Origin: Pontibacter mangrovi
GTDB lineage: Bacteria > Bacteroidota > Bacteroidia > Cytophagales > Hymenobacteraceae
DNA length: 64,000 bases
Assembly (NCBI RefSeq): GCF_006385705.1
Contig: NZ_VFRQ01000001.1
Span: forward strand, 682,001 to 746,000
Direction: 5' to 3'
The notes beneath the pieces are model-generated. The model saw nothing but the letters and a program-made list of their open reading frames with translations. It ran no database searches and was not told the DNA's origin. The translations under genes were made by a program, and so were the position numbers. Positions 9,443 to 17,977 of this stretch are shown here, one piece after another. The stretch's first letter is position 1. Each line of letters begins with the position of its first letter.

Positions 9443-10452
9443 ACTTGGTAGAGCTTGAATTTGATGGCCTGTTGCAGCGCCAGCAGGCTTCGTTCCTGTT
9501 GATAGTAAAGTTGCTGCGCCTCCTCCAGACCCGTATCTTTAAAGCGGATGATGCCGCCCGGCTGCACTTGCGCCAACTTCGGAAGGTCCGCTGCGATTAC
9601 CTGGATGATGCGCGGATAACCGCCTGTGGTCTGGGCATCGGCCATAAGTATGATTGGCTGCCCCTGCGGCGGCACCTGCACTGTACCGAAGCTTACAGCC
9701 GTAGAGAGCAGCTCCCGCCGCTCCTCCAGCGCCAGTTTAGTGCCCTGCAGCCGGTAGCCCATCCTGTCGGACTGGGGCAGGAGTTTATAGTTTTCATGCC
9801 AGATGTAGCCCCGGCTGTTTTCCGAGAACCAGTTATACTCCAGGTTGCCCGTGGCGCGCAGCACCGGGTTGGGCTCATAGGTTGGCAGCAGCTCCGGGTC
9901 CGGCGACCAGCTGGCTTCGGTAAATTGATCTTCTTTGTTATGCTGTAGCAGCAGGTCGCTTAGCAGCAGCTTGCCTGTTTCGGATGATTTTCCAAGGGGT
10001 AAATTGTCGCCGCTTTGCAGGGCGCGGCCTTCCAATCCGCCAAAGCCGGCGCGGGTATAGGTAGAGCGGCTGTCCATCACCTCGGGCACATCAATTCCTC
10101 CGGCCACGGCCAGGTAAGCATAGGTGCCGTACACCGGTTTTCCGAACCGTAGCAGGCTTCCTGCCTGCACCAGCACCGGCCGCCACAGGCGCACCGGCTT
10201 TTCGTTTATATTTGCCGACAAATCGGCACCGGCTAAGGCAATAACTGTATCCTGATTAAACTGCAGCTCCGGCCCCTGCATACAGATTTCCAGCGCAGCG
10301 GCCTCCTCCGGGTTGCCAACCAACACATTGGCGATGCGCAAAGCCACTTTATCCATGGCCCCGCTAACCGGCACACCCTGTTTTTGGTACCCGTAGCGCC
10401 CTATATCCTGCACCGTCGTCAGCAAGCCCGGCTTGTTTACTTTGATGCTCAT
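9439..10452 (-). CDS. pxpC: 5-oxoprolinase subunit C (biotin-dependent carboxylase-like, KipA)
   Basis: 337 residues. The N-terminus [21 protein letters not shown] with GVPVSGAMD is diagnostic of the KipA/PxpC family (allophanate hydrolase subunit 2-like), as are [14 protein letters not shown] and [12 protein letters not shown] near the C-terminus. It partners PxpB in cleaving 5-oxoproline. It overlaps pxpB by four bases at its start and pxpA by four at its stop, so all three subunits are made from one coupled message. Confidence 0.95.
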   Translation of the reverse strand: MSIKVNKPGLLTTVQDIGRYGYQKQGVPVSGAMDKVALRIANVLVGNPEEAAALEICMQGPELQFNQDTVIALAGADLSANINEKPVRLWRPVLVQAGSLLRFGKPVYGTYAYLAVAGGIDVPEVMDSRSTYTRAGFGGLEGRALQSGDNLPLGKSSETGKLLLSDLLLQHNKEDQFTEASWSPDPELLPTYEPNPVLRATGNLEYNWFSENSRGYIWHENYKLLPQSDRMGYRLQGTKLALEERRELLSTAVSFGTVQVPPQGQPIILMADAQTTGGYPRIIQVIAADLPKLAQVQPGGIIRFKDTGLEEAQQLYYQQERSLLALQQAIKFKLYQV

Positions 10453-11177
10453 GCCTGCCCCTCCTTCCTTTCTAAATACTCTTCTTCTGAAATTGGGATA
10501 AAGCGTACTTCATCACCCGCCTGCAGCAAACTCGGCGTCTCACGGTCAGGGTCAAAAAGGGTCAGCGGCGTGCGGCCGATCAGTTGCCAGCCGCCGGGGG
10601 TGCTAAGGGAGTAAACGCCGGTCTGGGCGCCGGCAATGCCCACGCTGCCAGCCGGTATACTTGTTCTGGGATTAGTTTTACGGGGTGTGGCAATGCGATC
10701 ATCCATGCCGCCCAAGTAAGGAAAGCCGGGGGTGAAGCCAATCATGTATACTTGGTAGCTCCCGCTGCTGTGTAGCCGGACAACTTCGTCTGTTGGCAAG
10801 CCTGCATGCGTTGCCACTTCCTCCAGATCCGGTCCATACGCGCCGCCATACACCACCGGAAGCTCCACCAATCTGGCGGGACTCGGCTCAAAATGCGCTG
10901 CCAGCTCCACCAGCACTTCTAACTGCCGCACTACCTCCGCATAAGCATCGGTTTTGCCGTGCTGGCTCAGTTCCCAGGGATCATAGTAGACCGTGAGGGT
11001 TGTGTAGGCCGGCACAAATTCCACCAGCCCCGGAAAAGGCCGCTGCTCCAGCGCCTGCGTCACGGCACGAAGGCGGTAATGCGTTTCCAGGTTAATCTCG
11101 TCCCCGAACTGCAGCACCACGGCGCTGTCGCCGAGGGGGCACAGGTGAAGGGGCGTACGGTGAGTGAGCTCAGGCAT
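10449..11177 (-). CDS. pxpB: 5-oxoprolinase subunit B (KipI family)
   Basis: 242 residues from the ATG at 11175-11177. A longer reading frame extends upstream, but it would run into the yjjX-like gene and adds a Cys/Arg/Trp-rich stretch unlike the family, so the internal start was chosen. Family signatures: LGDSAVVLQFGDEI, the segment FVPAYTTLTVYYDP (about 55-68), and MIGFTPGFPYLGGMDDRIATPRK with the conserved FxPGFPYL. It forms the ATP-using half of 5-oxoprolinase with PxpC. In Bacillus the homologue KipI also inhibits a sporulation kinase, which does not apply here. It starts 13 bases after the yjjX-like stop. Confidence 0.94.
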   Translation of the reverse strand: MPELTHRTPLHLCPLGDSAVVLQFGDEINLETHYRLRAVTQALEQRPFPGLVEFVPAYTTLTVYYDPWELSQHGKTDAYAEVVRQLEVLVELAAHFEPSPARLVELPVVYGGAYGPDLEEVATHAGLPTDEVVRLHSSGSYQVYMIGFTPGFPYLGGMDDRIATPRKTNPRTSIPAGSVGIAGAQTGVYSLSTPGGWQLIGRTPLTLFDPDRETPSLLQAGDEVRFIPISEEEYLERKEGQA

Positions 11178-11190
11178 AGAAACTTTATAC

Positions 11191-11751
11191 TTAGCGCTGC
11201 GGCTGCGGGTTCTGGTAGAGGCTTTTATTGCGCAAAGGCACCAGCGCCAGCACCACCGCCTGCTCGTACAGTTCGCGGCGGTCCACCACATTGTGCGTCA
11301 GGATGCCAATGGCGCCTCCTTTCTGTTTGGAGTTGGAGTGGCTGAAGATCCGGTCGTTGGCCGTGCCCAACTCCACCCCCTGCTCCACCAGCTCCCGCAC
11401 CTGCTGCGGCAGGAAAAAGGTACCTGAGCGGGCCTTGCCTTGCTGTTCCCGGTCCTGCACCACCACCCAGGCAAAGGTCGCCAGCTCGCCTCCTATTACC
11501 TCCACACCGCCTTCTATCCCGATCCAGAAATCAGCCTCCGGGTGTGCCTGCTTTGCATTGGCTACGCGGTTCAGCGCTCCCTGCAGCGTCTCATGCTCCG
11601 TCATGGGCTGGTCGGCTACGCCGGAGGGCACGCTGGCCGGCTCCGGTACAAACGCCGCCTCCGGAAACATCCGCTGCAACCCGTCCAGCGCGGCATTTAC
11701 TTTCACCGGGTTTTTAGAGGCGATGACGACTTTGTATGTGCTGTTTTCCAT
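11191..11751 (-). CDS. yjjX: Inosine/xanthosine triphosphatase, YjjX family
   Basis: 186 residues from the ATG at 11749-11751; a TTG two codons upstream is less likely. The protein opens with YKVVIASKNPVKVNAAL, typical of the YjjX/PRRC1 group, and has DFWIGIEGGVE (about 96-106) and SGTFFLPQQV. The enzyme hydrolyses non-canonical purine nucleoside triphosphates (ITP, XTP), cleaning damaged nucleotides from the pool. It is the first gene of the pxp operon, so two damage-repair enzymes (nucleotide clean-up and 5-oxoproline removal) appear to share a transcript. Confidence 0.9.
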   Translation of the reverse strand: MENSTYKVVIASKNPVKVNAALDGLQRMFPEAAFVPEPASVPSGVADQPMTEHETLQGALNRVANAKQAHPEADFWIGIEGGVEVIGGELATFAWVVVQDREQQGKARSGTFFLPQQVRELVEQGVELGTANDRIFSHSNSKQKGGAIGILTHNVVDRRELYEQAVVLALVPLRNKSLYQNPQPQR

Positions 11752-11920
11752 GCTCAAATTAAAGTATGTATTTGGGAAATGATTAACCCTATCTTAAACT
11801 CCAATGCTATCAAATTAAGGCTTGTGTCACTTACAGATGCCGCCCTTGCTGCGTCTTCTGACCAGCAAGGGCTGGAGAGTACAACCAACAAGGGCAAGAA
11901 CATAAGTTCGAAATATATTT

Positions 11921-11990
11921 AACCCACCCCTTAGAGCTACGCTCGCTACCTTCGAACTCCCGTTCTCGGCAGTCCAGAGGAGGGGAATTT
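11921..11990 (+). repeat. Dispersed repeat, family A, copy 1
   Basis: Begins AACCCACCCCTTAGAGC and ends GAGGAGGGGAATTT, with the shared internal stretch CTACGCTCGCTA. The ends (CCACCCCT ... AGGAGGGG) are complementary-like. The closest relative in the window is at 62791-62910, which shares the internal stretch as well as the ends. Confidence 0.75.
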
Positions 11991-11999
11991 ATAGTTCTA

Positions 12000-12095
12000 C
12001 TTATTTAATTTCTAACTCCAGAACTTTCTAACCTTTTAACTTTCTAACTTTCTAACAGCCAAACTCTCTAACTCCCAAACGCCTCAACTCTTTAA
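12000..12095. repeat. Low-complexity CTTTCTAACT-like tract
   Basis: Repeated short units of the type TTTCTAAC / CTCTAACTC, all on one strand. A shorter relative in reverse orientation lies at about 57841-57872 (GTTAGAAAGTT...). The function is unknown; it may simply be an expanding simple repeat. Confidence 0.5.
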
Positions 12096-12105
12096 CTTAA
12101 ATAAG

Positions 12106-12113
12106 TATATTTG
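12106..12113 (+). promoter_or_regulatory. -7 promoter box TATATTTG of the aminopeptidase gene
   Basis: Exact match to the Bacteroidota -7 consensus TAnnTTTG. It ends only 5 bases before the ATG at 12119, so transcription would begin at or next to the start codon, giving a leaderless or almost leaderless message. No clear -33 TTTG was found at the usual distance. Confidence 0.5.
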
Positions 12114-12118
12114 AAATT

Positions 12119-14710
12119 ATGAAAAAGAGAAACAGAAACCTACTGATAGCAGGTATAGCCTTGCTGGGCGCCGGTTCGCTGACCTCCTGCAGCAGTTCCA
12201 TACCGGCTGCCTCCGAGGCCATACCTGTAGAAACGGGCGTTTCCGAGGAGCTGGCCGACTACCGCAAGCAGGTGCTGAGCCGCATCTCCTACGACATCAG
12301 CCTGCATATTCCGGAGCAGAAACAACAGCCTGTGCTTGGCTCTGAAACCATCACCTTCCGCCTCTCCGATAACAGCCAGCCGCTGCAGCTTGATTTTAAG
12401 GAGAAGCCGGAGCACCTGAACCAAGTATGGCTGAACGGGAAACAGCTGGAGGCGAAGCTGGAGAACGAGCACATTGTACTTCCGGCAAAGGAGCTGAAGG
12501 TTGGGGAGAATGAAGTAAAGATTGAGTTTATAGCCGGTGATCTGTCGCTGAACAGAAACGAGGAGTACCTGTATACCTTGCTGGTGCCCGACCGCGCCCG
12601 CACCGTGCTGCCCGTCTTCGACCAGCCCAACCTGAAGGCCACCTTCAAACTCAACCTAACCTTGCCAAAAGACTGGAACGCCCTGGCCAACGGCGCTTTG
12701 GTAGATTCTACGGTGGCAGAAAACAGCAAAAGCTATACGTTCGCCCCCTCCGACACCATCCCGACTTACCTTTTCTCCTTTGCAGCAGGCAAGTTCAAGC
12801 ACGTGCAGCGCGACATGAAGGGCACAAGTATGAACTTCTATCACCGCGAAACCGATCCGGCCAAGATCCGTGAAAGTATAGATCCGATCTTCCAGCTGCA
12901 CAGCGACGCGTTGACGTTCTTAGAAGACTATACCCAAATCCCTTACCCTTTCCAGAAGTTTGATTTTGTGGCGATACCGGATTTCCAGTACGGCGGTATG
13001 GAGCACGTGGGCGCGATACAGTACAAAGCCTCTACCTTGTTTCTGGATGAGACTGCCACAAAGGATGAAAAGATCGCCCGCTCCAACCTCATCTCCCACG
13101 AAACAGCGCACATGTGGTTCGGCGACCTGGTGACGATGCAGTGGTTTAACGATGTGTGGATGAAGGAGGTGTTTGCCAACTTTATGGCCGACAAGGTAAC
13201 GCAGGTGGCGCTGGAGAACACCAACTACGATATGAAGTTCCTGGTGGACCACTTCCCCGCCGCCTACAGTATCGACCGCACCACCGGGGCCAACCCTATC
13301 CGACAGCCGCTGGACAACCTGCAGGACGCCGGCTCGCTTTACGGCGGCATCATCTACCACAAAGCTCCTATTATGATGCGCCAACTGGAGCGCCTGATGG
13401 GCGAGGAAGAACTGCGAAAAGGCCTGCAGGAATACCTGAAAACCTACGCCTACCAGAATGCCACCTGGCCGGACCTCATCAAGATTCTGGATGCCCGCAC
13501 CCCTGCCGACCTGGAGCAGTGGAACCAGGTGTGGGTGAACGAGCCCGGTCGGCCGGTGTTTACGCATGAGCTGAAGACCAGCAACGGTAAAATAGAACAA
13601 CTGCGCGTGTCGCAGAAAGGTGAAGATGGCTCTGACAGGGTATGGCCGCAGTTCTTCGAGATCGCGCTGGTATACCCGGACCGGCTGGAGGAGCTAACCG
13701 TGGATATGACAGGTAAAGAGGTGGTAATAGAAGAGGCCGCAGGCAAGCAAGTGCCGCAGTTTATACTTTTCAACTCCACGGGGCAGGGCTACGGCGTGTT
13801 TCCGGTGGAGGAGGCGATGCTGGAGCAGCTGTATACCCTGCAGGACCCGGTACAACGTGCCTCAGCCTACATCAACCTCTACGAAAGCATGCTGAACAGC
13901 CGCGGCCTGACACCGGCGCAGCTGCTCGGCTTCTACCAGAAAGGGCTGTTGCAGGAGCAGGAAGAGCTTAACATAAAGCTACTCACCGGCCAGGTGATCG
14001 ATATTTACTGGGTGTTTCTTTTGCCGGCACAGCGGCAACAGTTGGCGCCACAGCTGGAGCAACAAGTATGGCAGGCCCTGCAGCAGCACCAGGCACCCAA
14101 CGTGAAAAAGCTGTTGTTTAAAACCTACCAAAGTATAGCGCTCACCAAAGAAGCCCAGGAAAAACTGTACCAGGTTTGGCAAAAGCAAACCCCTCCGGCC
14201 GGCGTGAAACTGAACGAGGATGACTATACTTCTCTGGCCCTTGCCCTGGCCGTGCGCGATTATCCGGAGCAAAACATCCTGCAGCAGCAGCTCAGCCGCA
14301 TCCAAAACCCGGACCGCAAAAAAAGATTGGAGTTCATGATGCCGGCCTTGTCAGAGGATGTGCAGGTGCGGGATGCGTTTTTTGCCTCGCTGCAAAAGGC
14401 CGAGAACCGGGAGAAGGAAGCTTGGGTAGCATCGGCCTTGGCCTACCTGCACCACCCGCTGCGTGCTGAAACATCTGAGAAGTACCTGCCGCAAAGCCTG
14501 GAACTGCTAGCCGAAATTCAGCGCACCGGCGACATCTTCTTTCCCTTCAACTGGCTGCGCGCCACCTTTGGCTCCTACCAATCGCCAGAGGCAGCAGAAG
14601 TGGTAAAGCACTTCCTGCAGGACAATCCGGACTATAACCCGAAACTGAAAGCTAAAATACTACAGGCCTCGGACGACCTGTTCCGGGCAGAGAAGCTGGT
14701 GCAGCAGTAA
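12119..14710 (+). CDS. M1-family zinc aminopeptidase, lipoprotein
   Basis: 863 residues. Lipoprotein signal with lipobox SLTSC (Cys about 24), so it acts in the periplasm or at the outer membrane. The M1 core is complete: substrate-binding YGGMEHVGAI (291-300), a variant of GAMEN common in this branch; the zinc motif HETAH (327-331) in HETAHMWFGDLVT; and the distal glutamate in WMKEVFANF (E350). The N-terminal beta-domain (about 55-240) and a long helical C-terminal domain (to 863) match four-domain M1 enzymes. It trims N-terminal residues from peptides during protein feeding or turnover. It stands alone, with its own promoter and terminator. Confidence 0.93.
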   Translation: MKKRNRNLLIAGIALLGAGSLTSCSSSIPAASEAIPVETGVSEELADYRKQVLSRISYDISLHIPEQKQQPVLGSETITFRLSDNSQPLQLDFKEKPEHLNQVWLNGKQLEAKLENEHIVLPAKELKVGENEVKIEFIAGDLSLNRNEEYLYTLLVPDRARTVLPVFDQPNLKATFKLNLTLPKDWNALANGALVDSTVAENSKSYTFAPSDTIPTYLFSFAAGKFKHVQRDMKGTSMNFYHRETDPAKIRESIDPIFQLHSDALTFLEDYTQIPYPFQKFDFVAIPDFQYGGMEHVGAIQYKASTLFLDETATKDEKIARSNLISHETAHMWFGDLVTMQWFNDVWMKEVFANFMADKVTQVALENTNYDMKFLVDHFPAAYSIDRTTGANPIRQPLDNLQDAGSLYGGIIYHKAPIMMRQLERLMGEEELRKGLQEYLKTYAYQNATWPDLIKILDARTPADLEQWNQVWVNEPGRPVFTHELKTSNGKIEQLRVSQKGEDGSDRVWPQFFEIALVYPDRLEELTVDMTGKEVVIEEAAGKQVPQFILFNSTGQGYGVFPVEEAMLEQLYTLQDPVQRASAYINLYESMLNSRGLTPAQLLGFYQKGLLQEQEELNIKLLTGQVIDIYWVFLLPAQRQQLAPQLEQQVWQALQQHQAPNVKKLLFKTYQSIALTKEAQEKLYQVWQKQTPPAGVKLNEDDYTSLALALAVRDYPEQNILQQQLSRIQNPDRKKRLEFMMPALSEDVQVRDAFFASLQKAENREKEAWVASALAYLHHPLRAETSEKYLPQSLELLAEIQRTGDIFFPFNWLRATFGSYQSPEAAEVVKHFLQDNPDYNPKLKAKILQASDDLFRAEKLVQQ

Positions 14711-14727
14711 ATCCAGCCTATATCCCG

Positions 14728-14758
14728 AAGGGCCGCTCCATCTGTTGGGCGGCCCTTT
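14728..14758 (+). terminator. Rho-independent terminator of the aminopeptidase gene
   Basis: Nine-base stem AAGGGCCGC / GCGGCCCTT (14728-14736 and 14749-14757) with a 12-base loop, followed by TTCCC. The T-run is short, but the place, 18 bases after the stop, is right. Confidence 0.7.
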
Positions 14759-14808
14759 CCCATCATGGCAAGTATAACTTCATCCTACATACTTCGTTTG
14801 ACCTGATT

Positions 14809-15333
14809 ATGAGCAGAGCGTTTACAAAAGAGGACGATGCCTTAGAAGCACCCATCATCCCGCCCAGGGCGGCGTTGCCTGCGGGATTGCCCAATTACGT
14901 AACCCCACATGGCTTGGAGCAACTGCGGGCTGAGCTGGGCGAGCTGGAAGCGGAGCGGTCGAAGGCGGAGGCCAACCACGACGATGCCGCAGAGCGCACG
15001 CGCCAGATCACGCTGATAAAGGGAAAGATTGCCCTCCTAACGCACCGGATAACCAGCGCCAAGGTGGTAGACCCACGCGAGCAGCCTTCTGACGAGGTAC
15101 GATTCGGAGCAACCGTTACCTTAAAAACCATCAGCGGCGGCAAAAAGGGAATGGTGCGCACTTTCACGATCGTAGGGGTGGATGAGGCCTCCGTACAGGA
15201 TGGTAAAATTGGCTTTGTAGCCCCCATTGCCCGCGCCGTTACAGGCAAAAAAGTGGGCGAGCAGGCGCAGCTGCAGATGGGCCGGGTGCAGGAGACCGTG
15301 GAGATCACGGAAATCAGTTACAAAGCTTCCTGA
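14809..15333 (+). CDS. GreA/GreB-family transcript cleavage factor
   Basis: 174 residues. An N-terminal extension (1-30) precedes YVTPHGLEQLRAELGELEAER, the start of the Gre coiled-coil domain (about 30-100). The tip region KAEANHDDAAERTRQI has acidic residues where GreA/B place the metal-holding D/E pair. A C-terminal FKBP-like domain follows (about 103-170; VRFGATVTLKTISGGKKGMVRTFTIVG). Gre factors bind the RNA polymerase secondary channel and restart backtracked complexes. The MSRAFTKEDD start is common in GreB-like proteins of this group. It shares a bidirectional terminator with the convergent E2 gene. Confidence 0.88.
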   Translation: MSRAFTKEDDALEAPIIPPRAALPAGLPNYVTPHGLEQLRAELGELEAERSKAEANHDDAAERTRQITLIKGKIALLTHRITSAKVVDPREQPSDEVRFGATVTLKTISGGKKGMVRTFTIVGVDEASVQDGKIGFVAPIARAVTGKKVGEQAQLQMGRVQETVEITEISYKAS

Positions 15334-15353
15334 GGATAGAGTATAAAAAGTAT

Positions 15354-15399
15354 AAAAACAGCAAAGCCTCTCCGTTTCCGAAGAGGCTTTGCTGTTTTT
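15354..15399. terminator. Bidirectional terminator between the Gre-factor and E2 genes
   Basis: An 18-base perfect stem (AAAAACAGCAAAGCCTCT at 15354-15371; its complement at 15382-15399) with a 10-base loop. A-run on one side and T-run on the other, so it works in both directions, as expected between convergent genes. Confidence 0.93.
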
Positions 15400-15414
15400 A
15401 TACTTTCGTGGAGC

Positions 15415-17088
15415 TTACACCAGGATTCTCACCGGGTTCTCCAGCAGGTTCTTAAACGTTTGCAAGAAGGCAGAGCCTACTGCGCCGTCTACCACGCGGT
15501 GGTCGCAAGACAGGGTCACTTTCATCACGTTGCCGATCTGGATGTTACCGTTCTTCACCACAGGTATCTGCTTAATGCCACCCACTGCCATGATGCAGGC
15601 ATCCGGCGGGTTGATGATAGCGGTGAACTCTTCGATGCCGAACATGCCCAGGTTGGAGATCGTGAAGGTGTTGCCTTCCCAATCCGATGGCTGCAGTTTC
15701 TTGCTCTTGGCCTTACCGCCTAGGTCTTTCACCTCCGCAGAGATGGCAGAAAGCGACTTGTAATCAGCGTTGCGAACAACCGGAACCAGCAGGCCTTCCT
15801 CTACCGCTACGGCCACACCAATGTTGATGTGCTTGTTGTAACGGATCTTGTCGCCCAGCCAGGAGGAGTTAACGGCAGGGTGCTGACGCAGTGCCGCAGC
15901 CGCCGCCTTGATCACCAGGTCGTTGAATGATACCTTCACCGGAGCAACCTCGTTAATGCTGGTACGTGCCTCAATGGCCTTGTCCATGTCAATTTCCATG
16001 GTCAGGTAGAAGTGCGGAGCGGAGAACTTGCTCTCGGCCAGACGGCGGGCAATCACCTTGCGCATCTGCGACACAGCAACCTCTTCGTAAGCCTCACCTG
16101 GAGCACCCGGGATAGCCGATGGGGCAGCCTGCGGTGCAGCGGCTTTCTGCGGCGCGGCAGACGGCGTGAAGCTCTCCACGTCGCGCAGCACGATGCGGCC
16201 ACCTTCTCCGGATCCTTTGATCTGGCTCAGGTTAAAGCCTTTCTCTTTGGCAACACGCTTAGCCAGCGGAGAAGCCTTGATACGACCGTTTTCAGAGCCT
16301 GCAGCTTCCGTTTCGGCAGTCTCTGTTACTTTTGTCTCCTGTACTTTCTCAGAAGTAGTGGCATCCACACCGGCCTCAACGGCCTCGTCTGTCTGCGCGT
16401 TCTCCTGGCGCTCTTCTTTGTTAGAAGAAGCAGCACTCAAAAGTGTCTTATAATCGGCACCTTCCTCGCCAATAATGGCAATGATCGCGTCAACCGGTAC
16501 TGAGTCGCCTTCGTTCACGCCCGTGTATAGCAGCGTTCCGTCCTCGTAAGACTCCAGCTCCATGGTGGCCTTATCGGTCTCCACTTCCGCCAGTACATCG
16601 CCGGACTTCACTTTATCGCCTGTTTTTTTAAGCCAGCTCACCAGTACACCCTCGGTCATGGTGTCGCTCATTTTCGGCATGCGGATAACAGAAGCCTTGA
16701 TGTTGCTTGTGTCGGCAACTTTGGCAGGAGCCTCCTCTTTGGCAGCGGCAGGCTTGGTTTCTTCTTTCTTCGGCTCAGGCTTCTCTTCCTTCTTGGCAGC
16801 AGGTGCGCCACCGCCTTTCACCTCATTCAGCAGGCCGGAGATGTCTTCGCCTTCCTTACCGATAATCGCGATAACGGCATCCACCGGTACAGAATCGCCC
16901 TTTTTCGGGCCGATGTACAGGAGTGTTCCATCTTCGTACGACTCCAGCTCCATGGTAGCTTTGTCTGTCTCCACTTCGGCCAGGATGTCGCCGGAGCTCA
17001 CCTTATCGCCTTCTTTTTTCAACCAAGATGCAATCACCCCCTCTGTCATCGTGTCGCTCATCTTGGGCATTTTTATAACTTCAGCCAT
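15415..17088 (-). CDS. pdhC: Dihydrolipoamide acetyltransferase (E2) of pyruvate dehydrogenase complex
   Basis: 557 residues. Two lipoyl domains, each with EVETDKATMELES and the lipoylated lysine (K43 and K173); Ala/Pro/Glu/Lys-rich linkers; a peripheral subunit-binding domain (about 270-308; IKASPLAKRVAKEKG...GSGEGGRIVLRDV); and a C-terminal catalytic domain with the active-site DHRVVDGA near residue 530. It passes the acetyl group from lipoate to CoA in the cytoplasmic pyruvate dehydrogenase complex. E1 and E3 genes are not in the window. A good promoter lies at 17135-17165. By eye the gene has no copy of the AAGTAT hexamer, as might be expected of a highly expressed gene. Confidence 0.93.
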   Translation of the reverse strand: MAEVIKMPKMSDTMTEGVIASWLKKEGDKVSSGDILAEVETDKATMELESYEDGTLLYIGPKKGDSVPVDAVIAIIGKEGEDISGLLNEVKGGGAPAAKKEEKPEPKKEETKPAAAKEEAPAKVADTSNIKASVIRMPKMSDTMTEGVLVSWLKKTGDKVKSGDVLAEVETDKATMELESYEDGTLLYTGVNEGDSVPVDAIIAIIGEEGADYKTLLSAASSNKEERQENAQTDEAVEAGVDATTSEKVQETKVTETAETEAAGSENGRIKASPLAKRVAKEKGFNLSQIKGSGEGGRIVLRDVESFTPSAAPQKAAAPQAAPSAIPGAPGEAYEEVAVSQMRKVIARRLAESKFSAPHFYLTMEIDMDKAIEARTSINEVAPVKVSFNDLVIKAAAAALRQHPAVNSSWLGDKIRYNKHINIGVAVAVEEGLLVPVVRNADYKSLSAISAEVKDLGGKAKSKKLQPSDWEGNTFTISNLGMFGIEEFTAIINPPDACIMAVGGIKQIPVVKNGNIQIGNVMKVTLSCDHRVVDGAVGSAFLQTFKNLLENPVRILV

Positions 17089-17134
17089 AAATTTCGTGTT
17101 GTTTATTCGCCCAATAGGTCTTGTATTATCCGCC

Positions 17135-17165
17135 CAAAATTAGATTTAAAAATATTTTATTCAAA
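17135..17165 (-). promoter_or_regulatory. Bacteroidota-type promoter of the E2 gene
   Basis: Read on the minus strand, TTTG (17165-17162) is followed after 19 bases by TAATTTTG (17142-17135), which fits the -33 TTTG / -7 TAnnTTTG layout. It lies 47 bases upstream of the E2 start codon. Confidence 0.75.
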
Positions 17166-17299
17166 CTAAGTATGCATACAAATAATTGTTGCGCCACAGA
17201 CTGTTTTGCCTGCAGCCATACTTTAGCCTGAAAACGGTTCTGTGAAGCAAGTTACGCAATAGCGCTTAATTTCTAAAACTTCCGCCGTTTACTTCTGCA

Positions 17300-17920
17300 T
17301 TATACAACCTGCAGGTGCGCCACATCGCAGTATTTTTTAACGGCAAACATACTTCCGGTATAGTCCAGCTGGTAGAGGCACAGGTTCTGGTGCCTGAACT
17401 CGTCCATGCAGCGCAGCGGGTAGCGCAGCAGCTGGCACAGCAAAATACGCATGGCCCGCCCGTGCATGCACACCAGTATGGTTTCCTCCTCCGGGCGACT
17501 CAGCATCAGGTCGATAAACGGTTTTTGCCGGTCATACACCAACTGCGGGCTCTCGCCTCCTTCTATGCATACCTCTGTGTTGCCATCGCACCAGGTCTGC
17601 AGGATGCCGTGGTAGTAGGCGTCTTCTTCCGGCGTGATGCGGGTGCCCTCTCGGGTGCCCCAGTTTATCTCGTTTAGCCCGGCATGGCGCTCGTGCGGGA
17701 TGCCCAAGTCCAGAAACCCCTGCACCGACTGTATACTGCGCTGCAGCGTGGAAGTATACACTTTGTCGAATTTCACATCCTTATACTTCTCAAAAAACAG
17801 AGCCGCCTGCCGCTGCCCCTCCGCATTCAGCACCGAGTCTACGCCGCTGCCCTGCACAATGCTTTGCAGGTTATAATCTGTTTGCCCGTGGCGGATAAGG
17901 TATACTTTCTTAATACTCAA
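17300..17920 (-). CDS. Histidine phosphatase family protein
   Basis: 206 residues, beginning with a TTG codon at 17918-17920; there is no ATG before the catalytic motif. The phosphohistidine motif LIRHGQTDYN (8-17) is intact, and the second half of the active site is CMHGRAMRIL (about 151-160). Members include phosphoglycerate mutase-like and cobalamin/alpha-ribazole phosphatases; the substrate here cannot be told. It diverges from the menaquinone cluster, with start codons about 60 bases apart. Confidence 0.88.
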   Translation of the reverse strand: MSIKKVYLIRHGQTDYNLQSIVQGSGVDSVLNAEGQRQAALFFEKYKDVKFDKVYTSTLQRSIQSVQGFLDLGIPHERHAGLNEINWGTREGTRITPEEDAYYHGILQTWCDGNTEVCIEGGESPQLVYDRQKPFIDLMLSRPEEETILVCMHGRAMRILLCQLLRYPLRCMDEFRHQNLCLYQLDYTGSMFAVKKYCDVAHLQVV

Positions 17921-17928
17921 AATTCTTC

Positions 17929-17936
17929 TACTTTTG
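17929..17936 (+). promoter_or_regulatory. -7 box TACTTTTG ahead of the menaquinone cluster
   Basis: Exact TAnnTTTG match 41 bases upstream of the thioesterase ATG. No matching TTTG was found at the -33 position, so confidence is moderate. Confidence 0.45.
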
Positions 17937-17977
17937 CCTTCTTACATAAACTCAGCGCGAACTTAGGCATTGCGGCG

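Larger units (their letters stand above)
11752..12118. other. 367-base intergenic region with repeat copy, pyrimidine tract and promoter
   Basis: Divergent region between yjjX and the M1 aminopeptidase gene. It contains a dispersed repeat copy (11921-11990), a low-complexity CTTTCTAACT-type tract (about 12000-12095) and a TAnnTTTG box at 12106-12113. No gene is seen. Confidence 0.7.

Noticed and set aside
12920..13600. Open minus-strand frame of 226 codons opposite the M1 aminopeptidase
   Set aside because: Antisense to the catalytic domain of the peptidase; no signal, motif or promoter.
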